DNA of 64,000 nt from Endocalyx cinctus. Taxonomy: Eukaryota > Ascomycota > Sordariomycetes > Amphisphaeriales > Apiosporaceae. The stretch lies in contig BCKC01000001.1 of NCBI GenBank assembly GCA_001600455.1, positions 5,234,441 through 5,298,440 of the forward strand, given 5' to 3'. The translations under genes and the position numbers were made by a program. The notes below the pieces were generated by a model, which was not told the origin of the DNA, ran no database searches, and saw only the letters and a program-made list of their open reading frames with translations. How positions within the stretch are numbered: the stretch's first letter is position 1; each line of letters opens with the position of its first letter. Below are positions 21,700 through 32,183 of this stretch, one piece after another.

Positions 21700-23988
21700 T
21701 TATCTGCGGGACATGTAAGAGCGGTAGAAGCTGTCCACATTATCTTGTTCAGGACCGCCGTATTGATGGCCGATAGCATTGCTGGCTTTCTGCGCGGCCG
21801 TGACCTTGGCTTGCAGAGAGGCTGCGTTGGTATCGATCCACTGAAGCTGCGTAAGATGTCCGTTGAGGACGCGGACAATCTGGCTCAGCTGTTTTTGGGT
21901 TTTCAAGGTTAGCTTACATACGTAATTGTAGCAAAGGAGGTAAAAAAAGTAATAGTGAAAAAAACATACCGGGTCATCGGGTTTGCTGCCCTTACTAACA
22001 GTACTAGAGATGTCGTTAATTTCCTTAATCATCTTACTCAAGTCTCGGCCCATCTCATCTAGACGCTCTGTGATCCTTTCGGCTAGCTTGTACGTCTTCT
22101 CGCGCTCTTGGTCTGGGCCCGTCAACAGTTCGCCGTGGCTGCCCATTTGCTTAGAAAAGAGCGAGTCGACCTCCACCTCGTACTTGTCGAGCCAGGACTC
22201 GAGTTCATCTTGCTGACTCTCGACCGTTACCAAGTGGCGCTCGACTTCGCGGCTGGCCTTCTCGGCCTCGAAAGTGTTGAGGTATAGTTTCTGGATCTTT
22301 TCTCCGTTCTCAACGAGGAGGCGATCCCACGCGGCCACCTGCGAAGCCTGCTCCTTGAAATCTTTCTGGTATTTCGAGAGGTCAGTGGCCCATCGACCGA
22401 GGATCTCGTCCATAGTTCTGTTTTTAAGACGGGCCATGGTTGAAGTCGGACCGGTAGTTGAAGCTCCCAAGTTGGTGCTTGCAGCGGCCGTGGGCTTCGG
22501 CGTCTCCGAGGTGGCTGAAGCTGCAGGCTTTGCCGTGCTTCCAAACAAGGAGGTACTTGCTGGGGCGGTAGTCGTGGTCGACGTAGATCCCAAAGTCGGT
22601 GCGGGTGTGGTACTAGGAGCCGCTGTAGTAGCTGGCGCGGCTGATACTGATATAGACGGCGTAGAACCAAACAGGCTGGGCGCGGAAGTAGTCGTAGCTG
22701 GCTTGTTCGCGTTCGCGAACATTGAAAGCCCCGAGGGTTTCGGAGCTTCGGAGGTAGCAGCGCTGGAGCTTGGCGTGCCTAGGCCGGAGAAGAGCGACGG
22801 CGCCGATACCGCGGGTGCAGCAGATGTGCTGGCTGGGGTGGAACTCGAGGGAGTTGCTGAAGCAAATAATGACGGCGCGCTAGTTGATGTTGTCGTTGCG
22901 TTCGCCGAGCCAAACAGCGAGGGCTTTGCTGCAGATGCCTCGGCTGGCCTGGCTGATTGCCCAAGCCCGAGTGAAGGTGTGGTGGCAGGCGCGGCCCCAG
23001 TGCTTGCTGTTTGTCCACCGAACAGGCTAGGTGCGGTGGAAGAAGGGGTTTCGGCAGGCTTGGCGCTTCCAAACAAGGTAGTCGTCGGTTTAGGGTCGGC
23101 CGGTCCGAAAAGGGACGGAGCTGTAGATGGAGCTGAAGATGAAGAAATACCCGTTGGTTGACTTGATGTGGTGGGTTTAGCACTGCTGAAAAGGGAGGGT
23201 CCCGGCGTCACCTTCTTTTCACCCTGCTGCGCACCGCCGAAAAGAGATGCACCTTGCGATGGAGTATTACCGAAGAGACTAACAGATGATTTGGCTGCTT
23301 CGGAAGGAGGTGCGCCGGCAGGGGTGGTTGAGTTCAGGGCAAACGAAGGCTTGGCGGGTGTTGTGGCAGCGGCAGCCGGAGTGCCTAAGCTCGCGCCGCC
23401 GAAGAGGGAGGTGCTGGTACTGGCACCACCGAAGAGACCAGCGGATGGAGCGCTAGAAGATGGTTGTGTGGTAGGAGTAAGCGTCGAGGGCTTGCTTTCT
23501 TTCGAGCCAAACATCGAAGGAGCGGCAGTTATCGAGGGTGTACTGGCCCCGGTTGAAGTTGGAGTTGAGCTAGCATTTCCAAACATACTGCTGGATGAAG
23601 CTGGTTTAGCAGAGCCACCAAAAAGACCGCCACCCGAAGCGTTCGCCGGAGAATTGTTACCGAACAGAGAAGGAGTTGAGGTCACGGTGTTATTAGCTCC
23701 TACTCCTCCTCCAAACAATGATGTCTTTTCAGCTGGTTTCGCTGTATTGTTTCCAAATAACCCCCCAGGAGTACTTCCTAATGATGGAGTTTGAGCGGTA
23801 CTGTTGTTATTGCTACTGTTTCCCCCTGCGTTTCCGAAGGAAAAAGAATTGCCAGAGGACTGTCCAAATAGACCACCGCTAGTTGGGGTTGAAGATGAAC
23901 CGAATAAGCCACCTGAAGCAGGGGCACTAGAAGTTGTAGCATTTTTGTTGGATTGAGCTGATGAGCTCGCACCGAAAGTGAAAGACAT
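21700..23988 (-). CDS. NSP1: FG nucleoporin NSP1 (Nup62 family)
   Basis: Two exons, 23988-21970 and 21888-21700, giving 735 aa. Nsp1/Nup62 is a central-channel nucleoporin; its FG repeats bind transport receptors and its coiled coil assembles with Nup49/Nup57 (and Nup82) partners. Residues 1 to ~510 are Ser/Thr/Ala/Pro spacers with about twenty FG motifs, mostly SLFG, GLFG and SMFG. The C-terminal Nsp1_C coiled coil starts near TMARLKNRTMDEILGRWATD, runs through NTFEAEKASREVERHL and ends AIGHQYGGPEQDNVDSFYRSYMSRR-like. The 81-nt intron (21969-21889; GTATGT, GCTAAC branch, AACAG) is a multiple of three with no in-frame stop; removing it restores DDPLSQIVRVLNGHL. An opposite-strand frame of ~295 codons is a composition artefact. 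Confidence 0.94.
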   Translation of the reverse strand: MSFTFGASSSAQSNKNATTSSAPASGGLFGSSSTPTSGGLFGQSSGNSFSFGNAGGNSSNNNSTAQTPSLGSTPGGLFGNNTAKPAEKTSLFGGGVGANNTVTSTPSLFGNNSPANASGGGLFGGSAKPASSSSMFGNASSTPTSTGASTPSITAAPSMFGSKESKPSTLTPTTQPSSSAPSAGLFGGASTSTSLFGGASLGTPAAAATTPAKPSFALNSTTPAGAPPSEAAKSSVSLFGNTPSQGASLFGGAQQGEKKVTPGPSLFSSAKPTTSSQPTGISSSSAPSTAPSLFGPADPKPTTTLFGSAKPAETPSSTAPSLFGGQTASTGAAPATTPSLGLGQSARPAEASAAKPSLFGSANATTTSTSAPSLFASATPSSSTPASTSAAPAVSAPSLFSGLGTPSSSAATSEAPKPSGLSMFANANKPATTTSAPSLFGSTPSISVSAAPATTAAPSTTPAPTLGSTSTTTTAPASTSLFGSTAKPAASATSETPKPTAAASTNLGASTTGPTSTMARLKNRTMDEILGRWATDLSKYQKDFKEQASQVAAWDRLLVENGEKIQKLYLNTFEAEKASREVERHLVTVESQQDELESWLDKYEVEVDSLFSKQMGSHGELLTGPDQEREKTYKLAERITERLDEMGRDLSKMIKEINDISSTVSKGSKPDDPVCFFHYYFFYLLCYNYVCKLTLKTQKQLSQIVRVLNGHLTQLQWIDTNAASLQAKVTAAQKASNAIGHQYGGPEQDNVDSFYRSYMSRR

Positions 23989-25503
23989 GATTCACTTATT
24001 TTATGTACCTAAGTAGGGGTATAGCCTGTCGGTCGATCGGTCGGACAAGAATGCGATGGGTCGACGTGTAGTATTCTGTTTGTATTATGTATGTGTACCT
24101 AAGTTAATTAAGACTCAGGCTGTCGGGAATCAGTAAGTGTGATGATGTGTGATGTGTGATGTGAGGTCGGTATGCGCCTATCAAGTAGATTTAGGAATCA
24201 TTCGCCAGGGAGATTTTGCGCAACCTCAATTCACATAAGAGTATTGCCTGCGAACAATAATATTTATTTTCGTCAATAAAAGAAGAAAGGAAAAAAAGAA
24301 GAAAGTAGATATTATCAAGGCAGATATGATGGACTCTTTAAAAAAAAAAGATTAAGGATGATGATTTGTTTATTACTAGTAAGATATTTCTTGCAGCTTG
24401 TAGCTGTAGCTTAGTACCTAGCGGCCCTGGTAGGTAAGGGTAAGTAAATATTTTTCCTATCTTCACTGTAGTACTGTACCTGTGCTACGCCCCACTTATA
24501 CCTGAGTTTGTTTTGGACTCACCACCGTAAGGAATATTTACGAGTTTACCACTAACTTCACCCAATCTGGTGGTTAAAACTATTTTGTAGTTGGTGAGTA
24601 AAAACAAATTTGAATCTTCTAAGTCTGAGCGTGGCACGGGTAATGTATAGTATTGGTCTTTTCTTTTCTTTTATTATTATTTTCCCTCTTCCGTACGGAG
24701 CACATACGTATAGTATTATCAAACCAGCGCGATGTACTATATAGTACACGCAAAGACCCCCAAATTTTCAACGCGACTTGAAAATTCATAATGGATATGG
24801 ATGGTCAAAGCTTCTATTTCACCAGCCACAGAAGACATAACAGCCACGTAGTCAGATGAGGCACACATCCATATGGATCCATGGATACTCCGTAGGTACT
24901 ATGTACATAGTAGACACACAGAATGTTACATGTTAGGCATAATAATTACTTTGGTTTACTTGGTTTTACTTGGTCATAGGTTTTACATGGACTTTTTTTT
25001 TTTTTTTGGACAAATCGGGAATAGCGCATCTGCTGCTTTTAATCAGTTGAGTAGTTATATTTATGCATATTTATAGATAAATTATACCAAGAAAACGGAT
25101 CTTAAAGGGAAACGGTGAAGTCGGATACTACCGTTTAACAAGCGTGGCTTATTACTACTCGAATTTGGCTTTTACATCCAAATCTGTTGTCTTTCTATCT
25201 CAAGCTATGTAAGTCACATGAACGATTACTGTAATGCATATTGTGATGGCACATACAATATATCAAGGCAAAATGCTCGAAGTAATCGGTATATTTATCA
25301 AAGATCCTAAAGTTGAAGAAAGGAAAGTACTAAGTGACTAAGGTATTCTAAAAAGGTACAAATACCATTGTGTGGCAAGTGCCACCAACCTTCAGCTGGC
25401 CCCACCTAGAGTACAGTCCCATTCAAAGTATATATACCACTATGCACTATACCATGCCGTGACACATATCACAAATAACCTTGGAAAATACCATTTAGTG
25501 TAT
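23989..25503. other. Intergenic between NSP1 and the second F-box-like gene
   Basis: No gene supported. The NSP1 upstream side has short repeats (CGGTCGATCGGTCGG at about 24031; GTGATGTGTGATGTG at about 24145). T and A runs and several ATACTCCGTA-type motifs occur. Confidence 0.5.
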
Positions 25504-26646
25504 TCACGCTGCTCCTGGTAATACATACGAATTCCAAAAAGCCATGTAGTCAAAAGGCTGGCTTGTTGACGAACCCGTGTTAACATCCTTTACACCCTTT
25601 ACATCCTTTATGGGAGTAGGAGGAGTAGGAGAATAGGGGCCGTAACTCTCAAACCTGTCCTGTAGGTTTTCTATACCCAGATTAGATCTCCGCGCTCCTT
25701 TCCTGTACAGTCTCCTGACGCTTCCAGGTTCGTGATATACGTTAGCCCTCGTTTGCTGCCCATTAATAAATAAACATTGCGATCTCCAAGCTAGATCTTT
25801 TGGCGGAGCTTCCCGCCCAAAATCTTGCCAGACCCGTAGATCTATATATACAGACGTGGACCGTACGGAGAAATCGGTAGCGCAACGATTACAAGCGCTA
25901 CATCTCTCTCGATTATCTCGACGGGATGGGATAAAGAATTGGGTATGAGGACAGATAAAGAAGTAGCTGAAGTTGGTAGCAGGTATTTCCTTGCCGGTAG
26001 GGTTGTAGAGCCTCCAAGTAGATAGGAGAAGGAATCTGAAATCGTTATTTTCGTCTTTGACGGTTTTTGGGTATACTGAGTAATGCGCTTTGAAAGGAAA
26101 TCTTCCTCCGTGTGGTGTCCAATGTATATCGTGATAAGACGTAAGTAAATTACGAAGGTAAACGTCGTATTCTGTAAGACGTAAACGAGAATATTTAAGT
26201 GCGAGCTGAATATGACGATCGCTAATCCTGAGTCCTTTTTGGCTTAAGATATAGCTATTGAGCCAAAGTAAACGAGGACAGCCGGAATAGGAATTATTTC
26301 CTTCTGTAGGCGTATCGCGTTTAATATTGACGCGATGAAGAGTAGCACATTTTTCGCAAACCCACCGGTTGGGTAATGACCTCGCTTTTCCGGTGAGGTA
26401 TATAATATATTCTTCGCGAGAGAGGGGAACTATTCTTTTATTTCTAAGGATGTTGTGCAGTGAGCGACAAGTCTCGGAGAAAAGTGCAAAATCCGCTGGC
26501 CTAAGTTGTTCTGCTATAAGGCAGATCAACTTAGATGGCAGCCGTAATATATCAGGTTTTATATTACGGGTTACTTGATTATTTCTCCCTCTCATCATAT
26601 CAAATATATGATGTAGACGACGGCGTATTTTCTCGCGAGCACCCAT
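25504..26646 (-). CDS. F-box-like protein with Cys-pair region
   Basis: Single exon, 380 aa. After a basic leader, LRLPSKLICLIAEQLRPADFALFSETCRSLHNIL matches the fungal F-box pattern (LPxxLxxLIxxxLxxxDxxxxxxTCRxL). A Cys pair with nearby His follows (WVCEKCATLH), and another Cys cluster (RCSACNRCATDF) lies about 150 residues on. These could bind zinc, and this arrangement recurs in fungal F-box proteins. The C-terminus is Pro/Thr-rich and disordered. The Met at 26646 gives MGAREKIRRRLHHIF; a later start at MMRG is also possible. The SCF-adaptor role is inferred from the motif and the target is unknown. Confidence 0.72.
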   Translation of the reverse strand: MGAREKIRRRLHHIFDMMRGRNNQVTRNIKPDILRLPSKLICLIAEQLRPADFALFSETCRSLHNILRNKRIVPLSREEYIIYLTGKARSLPNRWVCEKCATLHRVNIKRDTPTEGNNSYSGCPRLLWLNSYILSQKGLRISDRHIQLALKYSRLRLTEYDVYLRNLLTSYHDIHWTPHGGRFPFKAHYSVYPKTVKDENNDFRFLLLSTWRLYNPTGKEIPATNFSYFFICPHTQFFIPSRRDNRERCSACNRCATDFSVRSTSVYIDLRVWQDFGREAPPKDLAWRSQCLFINGQQTRANVYHEPGSVRRLYRKGARRSNLGIENLQDRFESYGPYSPTPPTPIKDVKGVKDVNTGSSTSQPFDYMAFWNSYVLPGAA

Positions 26647-27983
26647 AGTCGAGTTGCGGCGATAGTAAATATAGTAGATAAATTCTTTGGCGGTATTCCA
26701 TGAATAATTATCTCATTGGGGAGGGGGGAGATCTCATTATATATAGTAAAGGCAAGCTCAGTAGAGAAAGAGAGAGGGAGAGGGACAGGCCTAGGCCTTG
26801 GCCGAGGGCTTACAAGTAAGTCGCCATGAAATGATCGATCTCTAACCTTAATGCCTTAATAGCAGCGGATAACTTTGTTCCAGACTTTATTAATTAGTAC
26901 ATCTTACCGCTTGTTTTTACTGTAGCACTCTGCGTGTTTCCTATTTTAAGCTATACCTAGGTAGCTATTTATTATATAGACATGGTCCACGTAAAGCGTG
27001 AAGTAGATTGAGAGAAAGGGGGGGAAAAAACTACCTATTAAACTTCCGTCCGGAGTACGGAACCGGGCATGGTACGGAATCGGATACAGAATCGGATGTC
27101 TCTTGGTTTTGAGGGTTGGCCATTTCTAGTTTCGAGGGATATATACTCTGTATTTCCGGCTTAGATAATTTAGTGGGGTTGTTTATAAAACTAAACTAAC
27201 TAACTACATACACAGTATAGACTTGTTGGGAATTATGTATACCCACAATAACTTATAACGGAGAATTACGGAGTACCTGTACGAGTAATAAAAACTGTTA
27301 CGTTGAAAGTTACTTACGGAGAAAGGATTTATGCAAATTTCTATTTTTTTTTTTTTTACGGTATGTCTAGGCTCATGTTAGAATCCGGCTTAAAGCAGCG
27401 TAGCTCAGGTATACTTTGCACATAAAGCACCTAATTAATCCCTATGTAAAACCTACAAAGTACCGTGTACTCTATAGTTATCGGGTTACTAGTGTCTGTC
27501 ATCTCCTCAATCAGGGAAGTTCTAGGCCCTCGTTAATTTCTGTTTTGCTTATGCTCAAGCCTGCTTTAGGCCTATGAAAACAGCTGAAGACTACCACATT
27601 ATCAGACTTACATGCAACTCCAACCATACCCAGGCAGCCTAGGGAGTGGTAACGAGTCAAATACTTCCGATCTTCAACCTGAACTTTCGATCTCTGTTTT
27701 GTCTACTTGTCAATTGATCATCCAAGGGGCGAATATCCCACAGCCTTTTAGAAAGACTGTCTAGATTTTTAGAACTCCTAGATACTAATCATACGATAAC
27801 AACATACCCCCCATTTTGTACTACTTTTTATCTCTATCTCCCAACGTTGTTATATTAGGAATAACCTAGTCACCACAACTATTTCATTAAACAACAGGGA
27901 CAAAGAGCTCGGCTATCCCAAAACTTTTCCCCAACATATCCTCATCTTCTCCAGCGTACCCCGTACCCCCAAATATAATCGCC
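26647..27983. other. Intergenic upstream of the Laa2-like gene
   Basis: No gene supported. AT-rich with short G and T runs; GGAGTACGGA-type motifs recur at about 27050 and 27268. The last ~150 bp before 27984 is pyrimidine-rich and promoter-like. Confidence 0.5.
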
Positions 27984-29675
27984 ATGTCTGGAACACCACC
28001 CTCTCCGAGTTTAGATCCCCCTAAGAGGACCGATACCGAAGATCCGGGCGCTCATGAGCTAGGTAGGTTTTTATAGTCTCTCATTATCTAATATTATACT
28101 ATTCATTATTCCAGAGAAAACTAGACTAACATGTTTGTTTACACGACAGAATCCTCTGATTCAGATGACCATTTCTCCGATGCTCAATCCGCTCCTAGTA
28201 ATAGCCCCGGAGGAATGTCTCCGATCCCGAAGACGCGGATCGAGAAGGTAGACGACGAGCCGTCTTACGGTGAAATTCCGGGGACCGAGGCGTACGACAA
28301 GCGGACCGAAGATGCGGAACCGGACGAGATCGCCGTCATTCAAGATCAAAATGCTGAGGCTCCCGAGCGGCCAACGTCGTCACCTGGCGGTCACCCAATC
28401 CCCAAAACAGTCGTAGACGAAACGGCCGACATTCCTGGATCCGAGAGTCGTCAACATCACGAACATTCACGCTCACACCAGGCTGATGCCGAACCCGATT
28501 TAGTTCGTAAACCTGACGGGACTGGCGAAGCAAACACCATTCCCCCGCTAGACCTTAGCAAACAAGACACCGGTACGGCAGCCAAGTCCTCCTAAGCCGA
28601 GCTGTTTCGATTGACCGTGCCTCCGAATAGATCATGTACCCGTAAGCCCATCACTGAAATCACCATTAACACACAGACGGAGGAAGTCTTCGGCCGCGAG
28701 GTCAATCAGAAGCTTTCGTGGCGGAGATGATGGCAATAATGAAGACGACGATTTTGGTGACGATTTTGACGATTTCGAAGAGGGCGATGAAGACGCAGAC
28801 TTTGGCGACTTTGACGATGGCTTTCAGCAGGCGGAGATGGATGGTCCTGTACCCATGCCAGTATCGCAGCCTCCGCCATCAGTTCCCTCATTTGTATGTT
28901 TAGAACCCTCCGTAGCTCCTATAGTGACGCTAACGACTTGTTCCCTCTCCACCAGCCAATATTAGATCTCGATGGACTAGATTCGGAAGATATACTCGCA
29001 GCCACGGAACCATACTTAAATGCCCTATATTCCCCAGAGGTACTAGAACTTCCAGCCATGCCAGCCCCTCCCAAGGACAACCCCATATTCTTCAACCCAC
29101 GGAGTGCATCCCTGTGGTCACAACTCGCAGCCCCGCCTCCGCTGCAACCTCCGGATTGGATCCGCTCTCGAATTAGGCGACTCTTTTTGGTGTCTTTAGG
29201 TGTACCCGTAGATCTCGATGAAATATTACCCGCCTCCAAGCAGAAGAAACTAGTGCTCCCGTCCCTTCACCGCGTCAGCTCCAACGGTTCGCTGCGTACC
29301 TCGACAGATTCCCGGTCGGTCTCGCGGTTGCGGAAGGAGGGCGTCAACGACTCGTCCGTCTCGGTGGATTCGCAAGGCAAGGAGAAGCCGAGCTCGGGCT
29401 CTTCGAAGCATCGAACGAAGAAGGGGCCGCCCCAACCGCCCGGCCTGGACCTCGTATCGGGTCGTCAGCTCTGCACCACGACCGAGGAAGCTCTCAACGG
29501 CATGACGGACGAGGAGCTGCGCGCCCACCTGAAGAAGCTGCGCGAGATGGAGGTCTTGGCCAAGGAAGTTCTCGAGTTTTGGACCAAGAGGACGGACGAG
29601 AAGATCGGTGATCGAGAAGCCTTCGAGGGCGTTATCGAGAACTTGGTTAAGCACGCGAGGAAGACGAGAAAGTAA
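27984..29675 (+). CDS. Laa2-like (DUF5102) protein with gamma-ear-binding acidic motifs
   Basis: Proposed exons 27984-28062, 28150-28585, 28677-28893 and 28956-29675 give 483 aa. The fungal DUF5102 family includes yeast Laa2 (YBL010C), which links Laa1 to the AP-1 clathrin adaptor. The first half is disordered, with ESSDSDDHFSDAQSAP and two copies of a SPGG-x(2,3)-IPKT-like motif. An acidic stretch DDDFGDDFDDFEEGDED followed by DADFGDFDDGF carries DFGxF motifs of the type bound by AP-1/GGA gamma-ear domains. A globular C-terminus follows (PILDLDGLDSEDILAATEPYL, PPDWIRSRIRRLFLVSLGVP), ending in a helix. Introns 1 and 3 are strong (GTAGGT...GACAG; GTATGT with GCTAAC...ACCAG). Intron 2 needs a weak GTCCTC donor, so the middle joint is uncertain. 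Confidence 0.62.
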
Positions 29676-30504
29676 ATTTTGTTTTGATTTGTTTCATGAT
29701 ACCTTATCAGGTTTGGTGTATGGACGGATGCCCCGGATGGACGATGGGACGGATGGATGGCAAGGAAGGAAGGATATTTGAAAAGAAAGAAAAAGAAAAA
29801 GTAATAATTTATTTAACAACCCAAATTAATCAAAATTCCATCTTCTATTCTATGCGTACAAACAAAATTGGCATGTAGAATGAATTGGGTTAGAGATACT
29901 TAGTTAAAGGATGCAATGCTCAACATATAATAAATAATGCCTGATTATTCTCGCAAGCTTAAGAGTGACTTCGATGGTGAGTATCTAGTTGTTGTATCGG
30001 TATACGAGAGGAGTTACTTCAAGCCTTGCCACCCAGAGGATACATACCAGCGTAAGATTTCAACATGTTGGCCGTCTTGAAGAGAGAAAGTGGTTCCTGT
30101 TGAGACTTCCTTTCGAAATTATCACGTATATATATATATATGGTAGTACGTTTAGACACAAGCAAGAAAATTAATTCATCATACAATGCGTTGCTTTTCT
30201 TTTTTGATATCCGAGTCTTGCTAGTGCCTATCTACCTGTAAACCGCCGTCGAAATGTATAATCGACAATACTCCCCCGCCATACATGAGTATTTTTAAAA
30301 TTCCCCCCTACCTCTTATACGATACTTGAAGACCTTGACAAGGATGATACACGCCCGACGTAGTCTAATCACATAATTACGTGTTCTCCTAATCTCGTGT
30401 CATTCTTTGGCCCGGCAACTTGACTTTGCAATGTGTGCCAGAATGTATCTTGTGATAAATAGCAATGAGATCGTACTGAAAGTGCCAATCTCTTAAACCA
30501 GTGT
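29676..30504. other. Intergenic between convergent Laa2-like and eIF2-gamma genes
   Basis: 3' flanks; GGATGGACG-type repeats at about 29725-29765 and a TA repeat at about 30127. No coding region supported. Confidence 0.5.
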
Positions 30505-32183
30505 TCATGATTCCATGGGGTCAATTGTAACACCACTAATAAAATGTGTTAGTCTAAATAGTCGCAATAAATATAAATAGGGTAGTACTTACGCAGTGAT
30601 GGTAGCCCAACCAATAAGTCGCCAGTGCTTCTCGATTCTTCGGCTAAGGGCGATCTTCTCGCCGAGGTTGGTGCAAGCCGGACTTGTTAATGACAATTTA
30701 GCAGCATCTTGCTTGATAGCAGCAACTTTAGCGCCCGTTGACGTAGATCCGATGTTAACCATGAGAATCTCATTCTTTGCAAGCTTGGCAACCTTGGCTT
30801 GTTTACCATCCGCCGTGCGGACACCCAACAAACGTTTTAGGAGGTAGAAGTTAACCTCAATCTCGCTGTAGATAGCGGGCAGGCGACCCTTGAGACCAAG
30901 GACGAAACCAACTAGACGATCAGCTCTGCAAAGGGTCGGGTCGATGCGCGTACCAACACCGATGAGACCACCGGGGACGGCATATTTCAAGTCGTTGAAT
31001 TCAGAGTTCAACGATACAATGCGGCTGCAGATGGGCTTGCACTGTAGAGCGCCCTTGTCATCGCGAGTGACGATACCCGGTCGGATCTCAATTTCGTCTC
31101 CTAGCTTGAGAACACCGTGCAGAATACTGCCACCAGCAACACCGCCCTTCAACTCTTCGATTTCGGCACCAGGCTTGTTAACATCAAACGACCGAATGAC
31201 CATCATGTGCGGTTCCTGAGTAAAGTCTCGGATGGGTACAGGGATGGTGTTGACAATGGCCTCGTTGACGGCATCGATGTTGAACTTCAACTGGGCAGAA
31301 ATAGGGATAATGGGCGACTTGGCGGCAGGGGTTCCTCGTACGAATTTGAGAATAGACTGATGGTGCTGGAGTGCGGCCTCTTCCCGCATCAGATCCACCT
31401 TGTTCTGGAGAATGATAATCTTGTCTAACTTCATGATTTCGATGGCGGCTAAATGCTCCGAGGTCTGAGGTTGGGGGACAGACTCGTTACCTGCGATAAG
31501 TAGCAATGCAGCATCCATGACGGCTGCTCCAGACAACATAGTGCTCATCAGAATATCGTGACCAGGGCAATCGACGAATCTTTCAGCATGTTAGTCATGT
31601 AATATATAGAAATCCCCATGATTGAAGTACAAATATATATAATAAATTAAGTAGTAACTTACGATACGTGGCGCAGTAATCGGTATGTACCACTGCATCC
31701 CTCCCGTTCGCAGGGAGGGTCGACCTCTTTCTCACTTTTGTAACTTCTGAAGCATCCGGGCCTAGGGCATTCAGGATTATCGCACTGGTAGATTTTCGCA
31801 TTCGCATATCCCAACTTAATGGTAATATTTCGAATAAGTTCGTTCTTGAAACGAACGGTCTGTACGCCGGAAATGGCCTTTACGACGGTGGATTTTCCGT
31901 GAGCGACGTGGCCGATAGTGCCGATATTGATGGTGGCCTGACGCGCGATAATTTCCGGGGTGAGGGGCGTTAAAGAACCAACGTCAAGCTCTTGGGGGTC
32001 TGTTTGAGGGGGGAGGAATGGTCGCTGAACTGGAGGTGGTGCGACCATTGGTGTCTTCTTCATTGCCGACTTAAGAGGCTTCTGTTCGCTATCGTCAACT
32101 CCATCGTCGATCTCGTTAAGAGATTCATTGCCGCTGTCGGATTCGGACTCAATGTCGTTACCAAACCGGTCGTTGGTAGCCAT
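30505..32183 (-). CDS. GCD11: Translation initiation factor eIF2 subunit gamma
   Basis: Three exons, 32183-31663, 31579-30593 and 30535-30505, giving 512 aa. eIF2-gamma is the GTPase core of the eIF2-GTP-Met-tRNAi ternary complex. Motifs are G1 [10 protein letters not shown] at about residue 91, switch [15 protein letters not shown], a zinc ribbon with four Cys (CDNPEC ... CEREGC), G3 DCPGHD just after the first splice joint, G4 NKVD, and the domain II/III beta-barrels. An acidic N-terminal extension precedes the G domain. Intron 1 (83 nt) is GTAAGT...TGACTAAC...AAAG; intron 2 (57 nt) is GTAAGT...ATTAG and adds a short exon encoding [10 protein letters not shown]. Reading through intron 2 would stop after GWATITA, so the tiny last exon is supported by phase and by the usual GWAxIxAG ending. 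Confidence 0.96.

Noticed and set aside
22274..23161. 295-codon open frame opposite NSP1
   Set aside because: It mirrors the low-complexity FG-repeat coding strand, giving repetitive Gly/Val/Ala text with no domain. NSP1 on the minus strand explains the sequence.
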